DNA of 64,000 bases from an uncultured Thioclava sp. GTDB lineage: Bacteria > Pseudomonadota > Alphaproteobacteria > Rhodobacterales > Rhodobacteraceae. Made by a program: the position numbers and the translations under genes. Below, piece after piece: positions 8,352 through 17,461 of the stretch; position 1 is the stretch's first letter, and each line of letters begins with the position of its first letter. The stretch spans positions 83,322 through 147,321 of the forward strand of contig NZ_CAJYBT010000003.1 of the NCBI RefSeq assembly GCF_913064665.1. The letters run 5' to 3'. The notes under the pieces were generated by a model. It was not told the origin of the DNA, searched no databases, and saw only the letters and a list, made by a program, of their open reading frames with translations.

Positions 8352-8971
8352 AGACCCCAGTGGCTGCAAAGCCGAAACGCGGTCAAAAACAGGCCAAGCG
8401 CAAGCGGCGTTGGCTCGGCCGCGGCATGCTGTGGATCATTGCGCTTTTGTTTGCGATGTCGGGCACGATTAAACTTGTCGAAACAGGTGGCTTCGCGGTG
8501 GCCAAGCAGATGTTGGCGTCTGATGCAGGAGGCGCCAAAGGCCAGGATGACTGCGTGACAGAGCCCGGTTTAATGGAGCTGCATGCTCAGTTGCAGTTAC
8601 GACAGAGCCAATTGTCTGATCGTGAGGGGCTCGTTCTCGATCGCGAACAGGCCATCAAGCTGGCTGAAAAGCGCATTGAATCGCGGCTGACTGAATTGGT
8701 CGCTGCTGAACAAGCTTTATCGAAAACCGTCTCAATCGCCGACAAAGCTGCAGATGAGGATGTTACCCGCCTTGTAACCCTTTACGAGAATATGAAACCC
8801 AAACAGGCAGCCCCCTTGTTCGAAGAGATGGCACCAGAGTTTGCTGCGGGTTTCTTGGGTCGGATGCGCCCCGCTTCGGCGGCGGCCGTCATGGCGAGCC
8901 TTGATCCAAAGACCGCCTATACGATCAGCGTGATGATGGCTGGCAGAAATGCCGGGGCGCCAAAAAATTAA
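8348..8971 (+). CDS. MotE-like periplasmic motor chaperone
   Basis: The 207-residue protein has a basic N-terminus, a membrane anchor at about 23-41, a coiled coil at 75-127, and a C-terminal helical domain with MKPKQAAPLFEEMAPEFAA and RMRPASAAAVMASLDP. That domain resembles the MgtE N-terminal repeat found in MotE. In Sinorhizobium MotE is a chaperone that folds the periplasmic motility protein MotC. Here the gene stands directly upstream of motA and of a large periplasmic protein that could be its client. It overlaps the previous gene by ATGA. Confidence 0.75.
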   Translation: MKTPVAAKPKRGQKQAKRKRRWLGRGMLWIIALLFAMSGTIKLVETGGFAVAKQMLASDAGGAKGQDDCVTEPGLMELHAQLQLRQSQLSDREGLVLDREQAIKLAEKRIESRLTELVAAEQALSKTVSIADKAADEDVTRLVTLYENMKPKQAAPLFEEMAPEFAAGFLGRMRPASAAAVMASLDPKTAYTISVMMAGRNAGAPKN

Positions 8972-9035
8972 GTAAGCCAGTCATTTCTTAATCCTATTCT
9001 GCAATGCTTTCGGCGCAGTTGTTGGAGTGTCTCTT

Positions 9036-9905
9036 ATGGTCGGCATCATTGGTATCGTTATCATCTTTGCGATGGTCTTTGGCGGCTACGTCGCGGCCGG
9101 GGGCAAGATGGGGATTATCCTCAAATCTTTGCCTTTCGAGATGATCATGATCGGCGGCGCAGCGGTTGGGGCATTCGTGCTGTCCAATGATTTGGCTGCG
9201 ATCAAACACACGCTCAAGGATATCGGCAAAGTCTTTAAGGGCCCGAAATGGAAACCCTTAGATTATCGCGACTTGCTGTGTCTTCTGTTCGAATTGATCC
9301 GCTTGGCCCGTCAAAACCCGGTCGCGATCGAAGAACATATTGAAGACCCGGAAAACTCGTCGATCTTTGGCAAATATCCCAAGATCCTGCACGATCACGA
9401 GGCGATCGAAATCATCTGTGACACCTTGCGTTCTGCCTCGATGAATTATGACGACCCCAATCAGGTCGAGGAGGTTCTCGATAAGCAGTTGGAGGCGAAT
9501 TATCATCATGCGATGCACTCAAGTCATGCGATGCAAACAGTCGCAGATGCGATGCCAGCATTGGGAATTGTGGCGGCTGTGTTGGGCGTAATCAAGACGA
9601 TGGCGTCAATTGACCAGCCGCCCGAGATTCTGGGTAAGATGATTGGCGGCGCGCTCGTCGGGACATTTTTGGGTGTGTTCATGGCCTATGGTTTCATCGG
9701 GCCTTTCGCGACCCGGATGAAGTCCGTGATTGATGAAGACAGCCATTTCTACAAACTGATCCGCGAGGTGTTGGTGGCGAACCTGCACAACCATGCCACC
9801 AATATCTGCATTGAGGTGGGGCGCCAGAATACTCCGCATCACATCCGTCCTAGCTTCTCTGATCTCGAAGAGGCGCTCAAGGCAGTGAAATCGGAGGCGG
9901 CGTGA
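9036..9905 (+). CDS. motA: Flagellar stator protein MotA
   Basis: MotA and MotB form the proton-driven stator. The 289-residue product begins MVGIIGIVIIFAMVFGGYVA and has four membrane segments, two near the N-terminus and two around residues 170-220. The conserved motif DAMPALGIVAAVLGVIKTM joins the third segment. The cytoplasmic loop carries the charged residues expected for FliG contact. ATG 9036 is preferred because GGAG lies eight bases upstream. A GTG nine bases earlier overlaps that site. No motB follows; a large periplasmic protein takes its place. Confidence 0.95.
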   Translation: MVGIIGIVIIFAMVFGGYVAAGGKMGIILKSLPFEMIMIGGAAVGAFVLSNDLAAIKHTLKDIGKVFKGPKWKPLDYRDLLCLLFELIRLARQNPVAIEEHIEDPENSSIFGKYPKILHDHEAIEIICDTLRSASMNYDDPNQVEEVLDKQLEANYHHAMHSSHAMQTVADAMPALGIVAAVLGVIKTMASIDQPPEILGKMIGGALVGTFLGVFMAYGFIGPFATRMKSVIDEDSHFYKLIREVLVANLHNHATNICIEVGRQNTPHHIRPSFSDLEEALKAVKSEAA

Positions 9906-12241
9906 TGCTGCGTCTGGCGCTGATATTCTGCTGTATGGCTTTGTCTGCTGAGGCAATGCCGATTGCCGTGCGTTCGGGAGAGCACGCCGATTTTTCGCGA
10001 CTCGTCATCATGTTGCCGAAAGAGGCAGATTGGAAGTTGGACCCAACCGCTGAAGGCTATCGCCTTGAGACCGATGTAGATGAGGCGCAATTTCAGATTG
10101 AGGATGTATTTCGTTTGATCCCGCGCAGCCGGGTTGTTGAGATCAAGGACGACGCAAAGGCCAGTGGTTTGCTTTTTACAACGACCGAAGGGGTCAAAAT
10201 CCGCTCATTCCCCCTTCGCCTGGGGGGGCTCGTTCTGGATTTTTACGATGCACCCGCGCAGGCTGTCGAGGAAACAGTTGCGCCGCACGCTGTGACGTCC
10301 ACCAGCCGCAATCTTCAACCCGTTCCCATCGGTGCCGCGCATCTCGACCTGTATTGGCAGGGGCTGATAGACACGCCACCGACAAACGCGCCAGAAGAGC
10401 AAGATCATACGCCCAACGAGCCAGTTTTAGCGGAGGCCCCGCTTTCTGTGCCTCAGATCGAGCAAGTCGACGAGCGTGTTAGCGCGGTAGAGGAGCGTTT
10501 GCGTCAAGAACTTTCGCGCGCCGCAGCACAAGGTTTGGTCGAAGTAGATACAACGAAGCTGCACAAACCTGCGGTGCCAACAGAACAGGGGATGGTTGAT
10601 GCCGCCCCCGAGGTAACGCCCGAGCAATCCGCTTCGGCCCATAAAACGAATGATCAAATAGCGTTTAAGTCGAAAACTTCGATTGATCAGGCAAACCACT
10701 CGGCACGCTCCGCTACGGATCCTACGGAAAGCGGTCTACGCTGCGCGTCGGATTCCCTGTTCGATTTGGGTGGGTGGATTGGGGATGGAGATGCGAGTGA
10801 TCAAATCGGCAAAGGCCGCCGGGCTGTGATGGGGGAATTCGACAAGCCCAATCAAGACGAGGTCATCAAGCTCGCGCGCACCTACCTCGCATTTGGGTTC
10901 GGGGCTGAATCACGCATGCTTTTAAACGATATGGGCGCGCCCGGAGAGGCGCGGGATGCCCTTTTCTATCTTGCCGATTTGTTCGATGAACTGCCAGACG
11001 CACATCAATCTCCTTTTGCGCAAATGACGGGATGTGATGGGAATGTAGCTGCTTGGGCGTTGCTGGGTGCTGATCCGCTACCGCCAAAAGAGGATGTGAA
11101 TTTCGCGGCGGTGCGACGGAGCTATCAGGGTTTGTCGCCGCAATTGCGCCAGACGATTGGCCCAGATCTGGTGGCGCGATTGATTGCACTTGGCGCTCCC
11201 GACATCGCGCGTGCGATCCGTCCGGCTCTTTCGCGCATTACCGAACAAGATCGTAGCGCTTTGCATATGGTAGATGCGCAACTGATACTTGAGAAAGGTG
11301 GCGCTGATGCGGATCATTCCTTGGCTGATGTCGTTGCGCAGGATGGGCTGCATGCGGCGCAGGCCTTGTTGCTTTTGATCGACGACAAGTTGAGCCGCGG
11401 ACAGGCGATCGAGTCAAAAACCACGCAAAATGCGCGCGCCTTGGCATTTGAACTCAGGGGCACGCCGTTGTCTTATCGTTTGTTGCGTGCGGCGACACTT
11501 GGCCACGCTTCTGTCGGCGAATTTGACGCAGCTGTTGATCTGCTTGCAGGCTGGCCAGTTCAAGCTGAGGCTGCGCTTAGGATGAACACCCGCGATGAGA
11601 TGGTGAGGTTGCTCGTCAAGGTTCCCGATGATGGTAAATTTTTGCGTGCTCTGTTTGCCCATATGGAAACTGTGCAGCGCTCTGCGATGCAGGCCGATTT
11701 GCGTTTCGGTTTGGCTGATCGCTTGATCAACCTGGGCTTCGCGAGCACTGCAAAGCAGTTTTTGGCGCAAGCAAAATCACCGAATGAGCAGGACCGTTTG
11801 CTATTGGGCAAAGCGGCCTTGGCATCGCAAGACGCGGCGGCCGCTCTGACACATTTTGCAGGTATTGCTGGACCCGAGGTTGAGGCTTTGCGTGCCCAGG
11901 CGCTTGCATTAATTGGCGAACATGGATCTGCGCAAAAGGCCTATTCTAAAGCCAATGAGCCCAAAGATGCGATTCGCGAGGCGTGGCGTGGTGGCAATTG
12001 GGATTTCGTGCGTGAAAATGCAGATGGCACTGAACGCGATTTTGCCAATACATTTGCGCCAGCGTCTCGCACGACTGCCACCAGGCCGGAGCCGAGCGGC
12101 CCGCTTTCTCAAGCGGAGGAGTTGATTGCCGCGAGCCAAAAAGAACGCGAAATATTTGAGAAATTGCTCGGCAGCTTTGCTGTGACAGATGCAAATACTG
12201 CGCAAAAACCCGTCCAGAGCGAAGCTGTTCCAACGAATTGA
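9905..12241 (+). CDS. Large periplasmic helical-repeat protein of the motor block
   Basis: The 778-residue product starts with a signal peptide (MLRLALIFCCMALSAEA). Residues 20-115 form a beta-rich domain (RSGEHADFSRLVIMLP, GLVLDFYDAP) resembling AMIN-type domains. A Pro/Glu-rich linker follows to about 280. The rest is alpha-helical, with TPR-like pairs such as AYLAFGFGAESRMLLNDMGA and ARAQALALIGEHGSAQKAYS. It has no OmpA-type peptidoglycan-binding motif, so it is not MotB. Position after motE-like and motA suggests a MotC-like periplasmic motor part. The start overlaps the motA stop (TGATG). Confidence 0.8.
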   Translation: MLRLALIFCCMALSAEAMPIAVRSGEHADFSRLVIMLPKEADWKLDPTAEGYRLETDVDEAQFQIEDVFRLIPRSRVVEIKDDAKASGLLFTTTEGVKIRSFPLRLGGLVLDFYDAPAQAVEETVAPHAVTSTSRNLQPVPIGAAHLDLYWQGLIDTPPTNAPEEQDHTPNEPVLAEAPLSVPQIEQVDERVSAVEERLRQELSRAAAQGLVEVDTTKLHKPAVPTEQGMVDAAPEVTPEQSASAHKTNDQIAFKSKTSIDQANHSARSATDPTESGLRCASDSLFDLGGWIGDGDASDQIGKGRRAVMGEFDKPNQDEVIKLARTYLAFGFGAESRMLLNDMGAPGEARDALFYLADLFDELPDAHQSPFAQMTGCDGNVAAWALLGADPLPPKEDVNFAAVRRSYQGLSPQLRQTIGPDLVARLIALGAPDIARAIRPALSRITEQDRSALHMVDAQLILEKGGADADHSLADVVAQDGLHAAQALLLLIDDKLSRGQAIESKTTQNARALAFELRGTPLSYRLLRAATLGHASVGEFDAAVDLLAGWPVQAEAALRMNTRDEMVRLLVKVPDDGKFLRALFAHMETVQRSAMQADLRFGLADRLINLGFASTAKQFLAQAKSPNEQDRLLLGKAALASQDAAAALTHFAGIAGPEVEALRAQALALIGEHGSAQKAYSKANEPKDAIREAWRGGNWDFVRENADGTERDFANTFAPASRTTATRPEPSGPLSQAEELIAASQKEREIFEKLLGSFAVTDANTAQKPVQSEAVPTN

Positions 12242-12346
12242 ATGCGGATTGTTTTCGCCTGATGATCTGGAGAACGAAAACGGAATATCAAGACTTTTCC
12301 CTTAGCAGTTTGGAAAGCAAGAATTGCTTCGCGAAGGGAAAACCCA

Positions 12347-13141
12347 ATGCTCGGAACACTCCGTCTTCTGTCTTTGTCTGCCCTGCTCTGTCTTGGAAAC
12401 GGGCACGCTTTGCGTGCAAGCACACTTGATCTTGCCGCTATCTGTGAAGCCGCGGCAGAACAAGTGTCGCGTGAAAGCGGCGTGCCGGTTTCTGTGCTCA
12501 AGGCAATCTCCCTGAACGAGACCGGTCGCAAACGCAACGGAGCTTTTCGCCCGTGGCCATGGACGGTGAACATGGAGGGTGCGGGTCATTGGTTTGAGAC
12601 GCGCGACACGGCGCTGGCCTATGTGTTCAAAGAGTTCAAACGTGGCGCACGCAGTTTCGATGTCGGCTGTTTTCAGATCAACTATAAATGGCATGGAGAG
12701 CATTTCTCATCGATCGAAGAGATGTTTGATCCGCTGGCAAATGGTCGCTACGCAGCGCAGTTTTTGAGCGACCTCTACTCGGAAATGGGCGATTGGAAAA
12801 AGGCGGCCGGGGCGTTTCATTCGCGGACAAAGAAATATGCCGACAGCTACTCGACCCGCTTTTCTTCGATCCGAAAGAAATTCCTACATGAGGATGGTGC
12901 TCCGTCAGACCCTGCGGATCTGGTTGGGGCGCAACGGTCTGCGAAGCCGCTCGATACACGAAATTCGCAGATTCCCGATATTCCAGATATCGTTTTGGCA
13001 CAGCAAGAAAACCGACGCCAACAAACGCGCGAAAACACCTATCCTTTGCTGATCCGAAAAGAAACAGGGGCCCCGTCCTTAGGCCGCGCTGCAGGCGCGT
13101 CCTTGTTTGCCAATGCACTTGCAAAACGTGAGGGCCTCTAA
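12347..13141 (+). CDS. Flagellar lytic transglycosylase, SltF type
   Basis: The 264-residue protein has a signal peptide (residues 1-24) and a lysozyme-like SLT domain from about residue 28 to 165. The catalytic Glu58 lies in ISLNETGRKRNG, followed by RPWPWTVN and VGCFQINYKWHG. Such enzymes open peptidoglycan for the rod. The Rhodobacter SltF protein has this role. The C-terminal 90 residues are polar and may bind a rod protein. It lies directly before flhA with a one-base overlap, which fits a flagellar rather than a conjugative or phage function. Confidence 0.85.
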   Translation: MLGTLRLLSLSALLCLGNGHALRASTLDLAAICEAAAEQVSRESGVPVSVLKAISLNETGRKRNGAFRPWPWTVNMEGAGHWFETRDTALAYVFKEFKRGARSFDVGCFQINYKWHGEHFSSIEEMFDPLANGRYAAQFLSDLYSEMGDWKKAAGAFHSRTKKYADSYSTRFSSIRKKFLHEDGAPSDPADLVGAQRSAKPLDTRNSQIPDIPDIVLAQQENRRQQTRENTYPLLIRKETGAPSLGRAAGASLFANALAKREGL

Positions 13142-15228
13142 TGGCTGCGCCGCTTCTCTCACGGATTTTCCAGCCTACTATCATGTTGGCGCTCGTCTTG
13201 ATGGCGATCATTGTGATGATGATCTTGCCGGTGCCTTCCTGGGTGCTGGATGTCGGGCTGGCGACGTCTTTTGCGCTTGCGATCCTAATCTTCACCGTCA
13301 CCCTTTTCATCGAGCGCCCGCTTGATTTTTCAGCTTTTCCCACGATTTTACTGGGCTCGCTGATGCTGCGCCTCTCGCTTAACGTTACCTCGACGAAACT
13401 GATCATCGGACAGGGCCATACTGGCACCGGTGCGGCGGGAGAAGTGATTGAGGGGTTCGCCAATTTCATCATGAGCGGCTCGGTTCTGATCGGGCTTGTC
13501 GTGTTTTGTGTGATCCTGATCGTGAACTTCATCGTGATCACCAAAGGCGCTGGCCGAATGGCAGAAGTGGGTGCGCGTTTTGCACTTGATGCGATGCCGG
13601 GCAAACAATTGGCAATCGACAGCGACATGAATGCTGGCGCAATTGATCATGCTGAGGCACGTGAGCGGCGAGAACGCGAACAAGCGGAGACCACGTTTTT
13701 CGGGTCGCTTGATGGTGCGTCGAAATTCGTCAAAGGCGATGCGGTCGCAGGGTTGCTGATTACCATGCTGAACCTGGTCGTCGGGCTGATTATCGGCACA
13801 GCGGTGCATGGTATGCCGCTTGCGCGCGCGCTTGAGACCTATACGATTTTGACCGTAGGCGATGGGTTGGTCAGCCAGATTCCGGCCGTGATCATTTCCA
13901 TCGCTTCAGCGATTTTGTTGTCGCGCACGGGCTCCAAAGGCTCCACCGATCTCGAGATGTTCCGCCAGTTGGGAAAATACCCGCCTGCATTGGCGACTGT
14001 GGCTGTCTTGATGGCGTTGTTCGGCTTGGTCCCGGGCCTGCCCTTTGTCCCCTTCATGTTGGGCGCAGTGATTTTGGGCGGATCGGCCTATATGCTCACG
14101 CGGGCCGAAAAGGCGCGGCTGCGGCGAGAAGCAATGAAAATGCCCGCACCCGAAGAAAAGACCCAACGAAAATCATTGGGGGACGTCCTTGATGTTGATG
14201 ACATTCATGTCGAATTCTCCCCTGATTTGGTTAGTATGGCGCTTGATCCGGCAACCGGATTGGATGCGCGTATTTCAAATATGCGCAATCATGTGGCGGC
14301 GAATTTTGGGCTTATCCTGCCTGAAATTCGGCTCACCGATGACGCAAGTCTGGGACCGGGCTGTTATCGCATTCGCATTCAAGGGGTCGAACAGGCCAGT
14401 GACCGTCTTTATCCCGACCGCGTTTTGGCGCTGATTGCGGATAATCGTGAGGCCCTGCCCGAAGGCCCCGAGGTGCGCGAACCCGTGTTCAATGCCCCTG
14501 CGCGCTGGGTGTCGGTCAATGCGCAAGAGGATGCGGCGCTTGCCGGGTCCACCGTGGTCAGCCCGACCGAAGTGTTGGCAACCCACTTGCTTGAGGTGAT
14601 CAAGGCGAATTTCTCGCGGCTGATGACCCTGCGCGCGTTGCGGCGCTTGCTTGATGAGGTGGTGAACCTGTCTGATCCAGCGCGCGCCGACGCCAATCGC
14701 CGGGTTCTGGACGAGATGATTCCCGAAAAAGTATCGATCGATATGCTGCTTGCGGTGCTGCGTTTGCTGCTCGAAGAGCGGGTCTCGATTCGCAATTTGC
14801 TGCTGATCACCGAGGCAGTGGCGGAGGTGCGCAATCTGCAATCCCCCGAAGCGATCTGCGAGCATGTGCGCCAGCGCTTGGGTTTCCAGTTGGTAGCCGA
14901 ACTGCGTCGCGCTGATGGGACGATTCCGCTCATTCAGCTAGCGCCGGAATGGGAAGAGACCTTTGGCAGCTACACTTTCGGTACCGAACGTGGCGCGGGT
15001 GATGTCGCGTTGCCGCCGGAAAAATTCAACCGCCTCGCTTCAAATATCGCCGAGCGAGTCGCGGCCGCCGGTCAAACAGGCGTGTTTCCCGCATTGGTAA
15101 CATCGGGGCGGCGGCGGCGATTTTTGCACACAGTTCTCAGCGCCAAAGGCATCTCCGCACCGGTTTTGAGTTTCGAAGAAATCGGGTTTGAGGCACGCCC
15201 TGCCATGGTCGGACTGGTCTCAGCATGA
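13141..15228 (+). CDS. flhA: Flagellar export gate protein FlhA
   Basis: FlhA forms the nonameric ring of the export apparatus and uses the proton gradient. The 695-residue protein has about eight membrane segments in its first 320 residues, with the family motif FPTILLGSLMLRLSLNVTST. The large cytoplasmic domain runs from about 340 to the end and includes VEQASDRLYPDRVLALIAD. Its length matches the family. Its stop overlaps the fliR start as ATGA. Confidence 0.98.
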   Translation: MAAPLLSRIFQPTIMLALVLMAIIVMMILPVPSWVLDVGLATSFALAILIFTVTLFIERPLDFSAFPTILLGSLMLRLSLNVTSTKLIIGQGHTGTGAAGEVIEGFANFIMSGSVLIGLVVFCVILIVNFIVITKGAGRMAEVGARFALDAMPGKQLAIDSDMNAGAIDHAEARERREREQAETTFFGSLDGASKFVKGDAVAGLLITMLNLVVGLIIGTAVHGMPLARALETYTILTVGDGLVSQIPAVIISIASAILLSRTGSKGSTDLEMFRQLGKYPPALATVAVLMALFGLVPGLPFVPFMLGAVILGGSAYMLTRAEKARLRREAMKMPAPEEKTQRKSLGDVLDVDDIHVEFSPDLVSMALDPATGLDARISNMRNHVAANFGLILPEIRLTDDASLGPGCYRIRIQGVEQASDRLYPDRVLALIADNREALPEGPEVREPVFNAPARWVSVNAQEDAALAGSTVVSPTEVLATHLLEVIKANFSRLMTLRALRRLLDEVVNLSDPARADANRRVLDEMIPEKVSIDMLLAVLRLLLEERVSIRNLLLITEAVAEVRNLQSPEAICEHVRQRLGFQLVAELRRADGTIPLIQLAPEWEETFGSYTFGTERGAGDVALPPEKFNRLASNIAERVAAAGQTGVFPALVTSGRRRRFLHTVLSAKGISAPVLSFEEIGFEARPAMVGLVSA

Positions 15229-16001
15229 ATGAGTTGCTCTCCCAGTTGCTGCAGGCAAGCCAAGAGGCCCTTTTCCTTGGATTCGTCGTGTTGTTGCGGG
15301 TGGGCGGCTTGGTGGCGCTTGCGCCAGGTTTTGGGGAATCAACATTGCCTGCGCGGATCAAAACGGTGATCGCGCTTGGTTTTACCATCTTGCTAATCCC
15401 GGCACTCTCGAGCGATCTGGCGCCATTGCGCGCGCGTTCCGGGGTGCCCTTCTGGATGCTCTTCGAGATCGTCACCGGGGTCTTTCTGGGCCTTGGTTTG
15501 CGCGCGTTCATTTTCGCGCTGCAGGTGGCGGGCACGATAGCGGCGCAAGCCACGTCTCTGTCGCAACTTTTGGGTGGCATGGGCGGTGAGCCTCAACCCG
15601 CCATCGGCAATCTGATGGTAGTCGCGGGGATCGCTTTGTTGATGCAGATGGGGTTTCACGTGCACTTGGCGGAATTCATACTCGGTTCATACCGCGTGAT
15701 GCCGGTCGGGACGATTCCTGATGCGCAATCCTTTCATGACTGGGGTTTGGCCGGGATTGCGCGGGCGTTCTCGCTGGCCTTCATGATCGCGGCCCCCTTC
15801 GTGATGACTGGGCTGATTTACAACGTGGCACTGGGCGCGATCAACCGGGCGATGCCGCAGTTGATGGTGGCCTTTGTCGGTGCGCCGGCGCTGACAGCAG
15901 GCGGGTTGATCCTGCTGGCCATCGCCTTGCCCAGCGGTATCATCATCTGGCGCGAAGCGGTGGTCGATTTCCTGCTCAACCCGTTCACGGTGTCTCCATG
16001 A
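15225..16001 (+). CDS. fliR: Flagellar export gate protein FliR
   Basis: FliR joins FliP and FliQ in the core export gate. The 258-residue protein is almost entirely hydrophobic, with six predicted membrane segments. It carries PGFGESTLPARIKTVIALG near residues 32-50 and a conserved middle segment, AATSLSQLLGGMGGEPQPA. The order flhA-fliR-flhB with four-base overlaps on both sides is the common alphaproteobacterial arrangement. Confidence 0.96.
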   Translation: MNELLSQLLQASQEALFLGFVVLLRVGGLVALAPGFGESTLPARIKTVIALGFTILLIPALSSDLAPLRARSGVPFWMLFEIVTGVFLGLGLRAFIFALQVAGTIAAQATSLSQLLGGMGGEPQPAIGNLMVVAGIALLMQMGFHVHLAEFILGSYRVMPVGTIPDAQSFHDWGLAGIARAFSLAFMIAAPFVMTGLIYNVALGAINRAMPQLMVAFVGAPALTAGGLILLAIALPSGIIIWREAVVDFLLNPFTVSP

Positions 16002-17083
16002 GTGAGGAAGACGCTGGCGAAAAGGAATATGAGCCAACCGAGCACAAGCTGAACGAAGCCCGGCGCAAGGGTGATCTGGTGCGCTCCTCTGAGATTGCTG
16101 TGGCGGCGGTCTATGGTGGATTTTTGCTGGCGATCCTGGCGTTGGGTGCTGTCAGTCTGCGCCAGTTCGGGACGCGTGCCATGGTCATGCTCGAACAAGC
16201 AGATACTTTGTCGCGCGATATTTTCGAAGGGGGAACCACGCTTGGCATGGGAGCGGTGTTTTCGGTGCTTGCACCCGTCGCGCCTTTCCTGCTGGCCCCG
16301 ATGATTGCGGCGTTGATCGCCTATTGGGCGCAACGCGCGATCGTCGTGGCACCCGAAAAGCTGCAGTTTAAGCTGAGTCGGATCAATCCGATGGCCAATG
16401 CTGTGCAGAAATTCGGGCGCAACGGGTTGTTCGAGTTTTTCAAAAGCGCGGTCAAACTGTTGGTGATCGCGGTCGTTCTTGGATTCTATCTACGGGCGAA
16501 ATTCGACGTCATTCTGACGGGGCAGCGCGTATCTCCGGGACAGGCCACCAGTGCCCTTTTGGAAATGATCGTCGAGTTTCTTGCCTTGGTCACAGCAATT
16601 GCCGCGATCATGGGGGCACTGGATTATCTATGGCAGCGCGCGGAATTCCTGCGCCGCAACCGGATGAGCCGCAAGGAGCTGACGGACGAGATGAAGCAAT
16701 CCGAAGGCGATCCTCATCTCAAGGGGCAGCGCCGCCAACGCGGCTATGAGATCGCAATGGGGCAATCGGTGGCCAATGCCGCAGATGCCGATGTCATCAT
16801 CGTCAACCCGACCCATTATGCGGTTGCGTTGAAATGGGACCGCGCAAGTGGTCGGGCCCCGACCTGTTTGACCAAAGGCGTCGACGAAATTGCCGCGCGC
16901 ATTCGTGAAATTGCGGCGGAAAATGCGGTGCCCATCCATTCAGATCCGCCCACGGCGCGCGCAATTTACGCAACGATCGAGGTCGGCGATGAGATCCGTC
17001 CCGAGCATTACAAGCCCGTCGCTGCTGCTATCCGGTTCGCTGAAAAGATGCGCCAGCGTGCCCGTGCTCGGGGGATGAAATGA
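15998..17083 (+). CDS. flhB: Flagellar export switch protein FlhB
   Basis: FlhB controls the switch from rod-hook to filament export by self-cleavage. The 361-residue protein has four membrane segments in the first 210 residues and a cytoplasmic domain with the cleavage motif NPTH at residues 270-273 (IIVNPTHYAVAL). The N-terminus EPTEHKLNEARRKGDLVRS is typical. Its start overlaps fliR and its stop overlaps the next small gene, both as ATGA. Confidence 0.97.
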   Translation: MSEEDAGEKEYEPTEHKLNEARRKGDLVRSSEIAVAAVYGGFLLAILALGAVSLRQFGTRAMVMLEQADTLSRDIFEGGTTLGMGAVFSVLAPVAPFLLAPMIAALIAYWAQRAIVVAPEKLQFKLSRINPMANAVQKFGRNGLFEFFKSAVKLLVIAVVLGFYLRAKFDVILTGQRVSPGQATSALLEMIVEFLALVTAIAAIMGALDYLWQRAEFLRRNRMSRKELTDEMKQSEGDPHLKGQRRQRGYEIAMGQSVANAADADVIIVNPTHYAVALKWDRASGRAPTCLTKGVDEIAARIREIAAENAVPIHSDPPTARAIYATIEVGDEIRPEHYKPVAAAIRFAEKMRQRARARGMK

Positions 17084-17418
17084 ATCGCCATAAGCAATTG
17101 CTGCGTCTGACCGCTTTGGCAGAGATGCAGCGCGAGTTGCAACTGGCCAAACTGAGCGCCTTGGGTCAACGCCAACGCCAGATTGAAGCTCAGGTGGCTG
17201 ATCTGCAGAAAGCGCGCCGATCTGCGCATAGCTTTGCAATTGAAAGCCCCGCAAACGCGATTATAGAGGGGCGTTTTGAGAGTTTTGCGCATCAACGCAG
17301 GGATGAATTGGATGCGCAGATTGCGGAACTCACACCCGAGATTGATCAGGCGCGCGCAATGGCGGCGCGGGCCGTAGGGCGTCATTCCGTTTTGCAAAAG
17401 CTTACGCGCAAAGTTTAG
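17080..17418 (+). CDS. Small coiled-coil protein, FliJ-like candidate
   Basis: The 112-residue product is almost fully helical and rich in Gln, Ala, Glu and Arg (LAEMQRELQLAKLSALGQRQ, AHQRRDELDAQIAELTPE), with no membrane segment or signal. The size and two-helix coiled-coil pattern resemble FliJ, the export-ATPase stalk protein. No other fliJ is seen in the window, and fliI lies at 22085. The ATGA overlap with flhB puts it in the export operon. The assignment is inference from shape and context. Confidence 0.6.
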   Translation: MNRHKQLLRLTALAEMQRELQLAKLSALGQRQRQIEAQVADLQKARRSAHSFAIESPANAIIEGRFESFAHQRRDELDAQIAELTPEIDQARAMAARAVGRHSVLQKLTRKV

Positions 17419-17438
17419 GGGCCGCGTATCGCGACCCC
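17418..17438. terminator. Hairpin between convergent flagellar operons
   Basis: GGGGCCGCG and CGCGACCCC pair around a TAT loop with one C-A mismatch. It lies right after the fliJ-like stop and before the stop of the convergent fliL-like gene. There is no T-run, so termination activity is uncertain. Confidence 0.35.
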
Positions 17439-17461
17439 GTCCTCAGCGTTTCAAAGATGCG

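Noticed and set aside
9905..12241. MotB
   Set aside because: It has a cleavable-type signal, no single N-terminal proton-channel helix with Asp, and no OmpA-type C-terminal domain.
12347..13141. Phage endolysin or conjugative transglycosylase
   Set aside because: It overlaps flhA by one base and lies inside the flagellar operon. No phage or conjugation genes are nearby.
12678..13628. A 316-codon minus-strand frame across the transglycosylase and flhA
   Set aside because: It is antisense to two real genes and shows no start site or motif.
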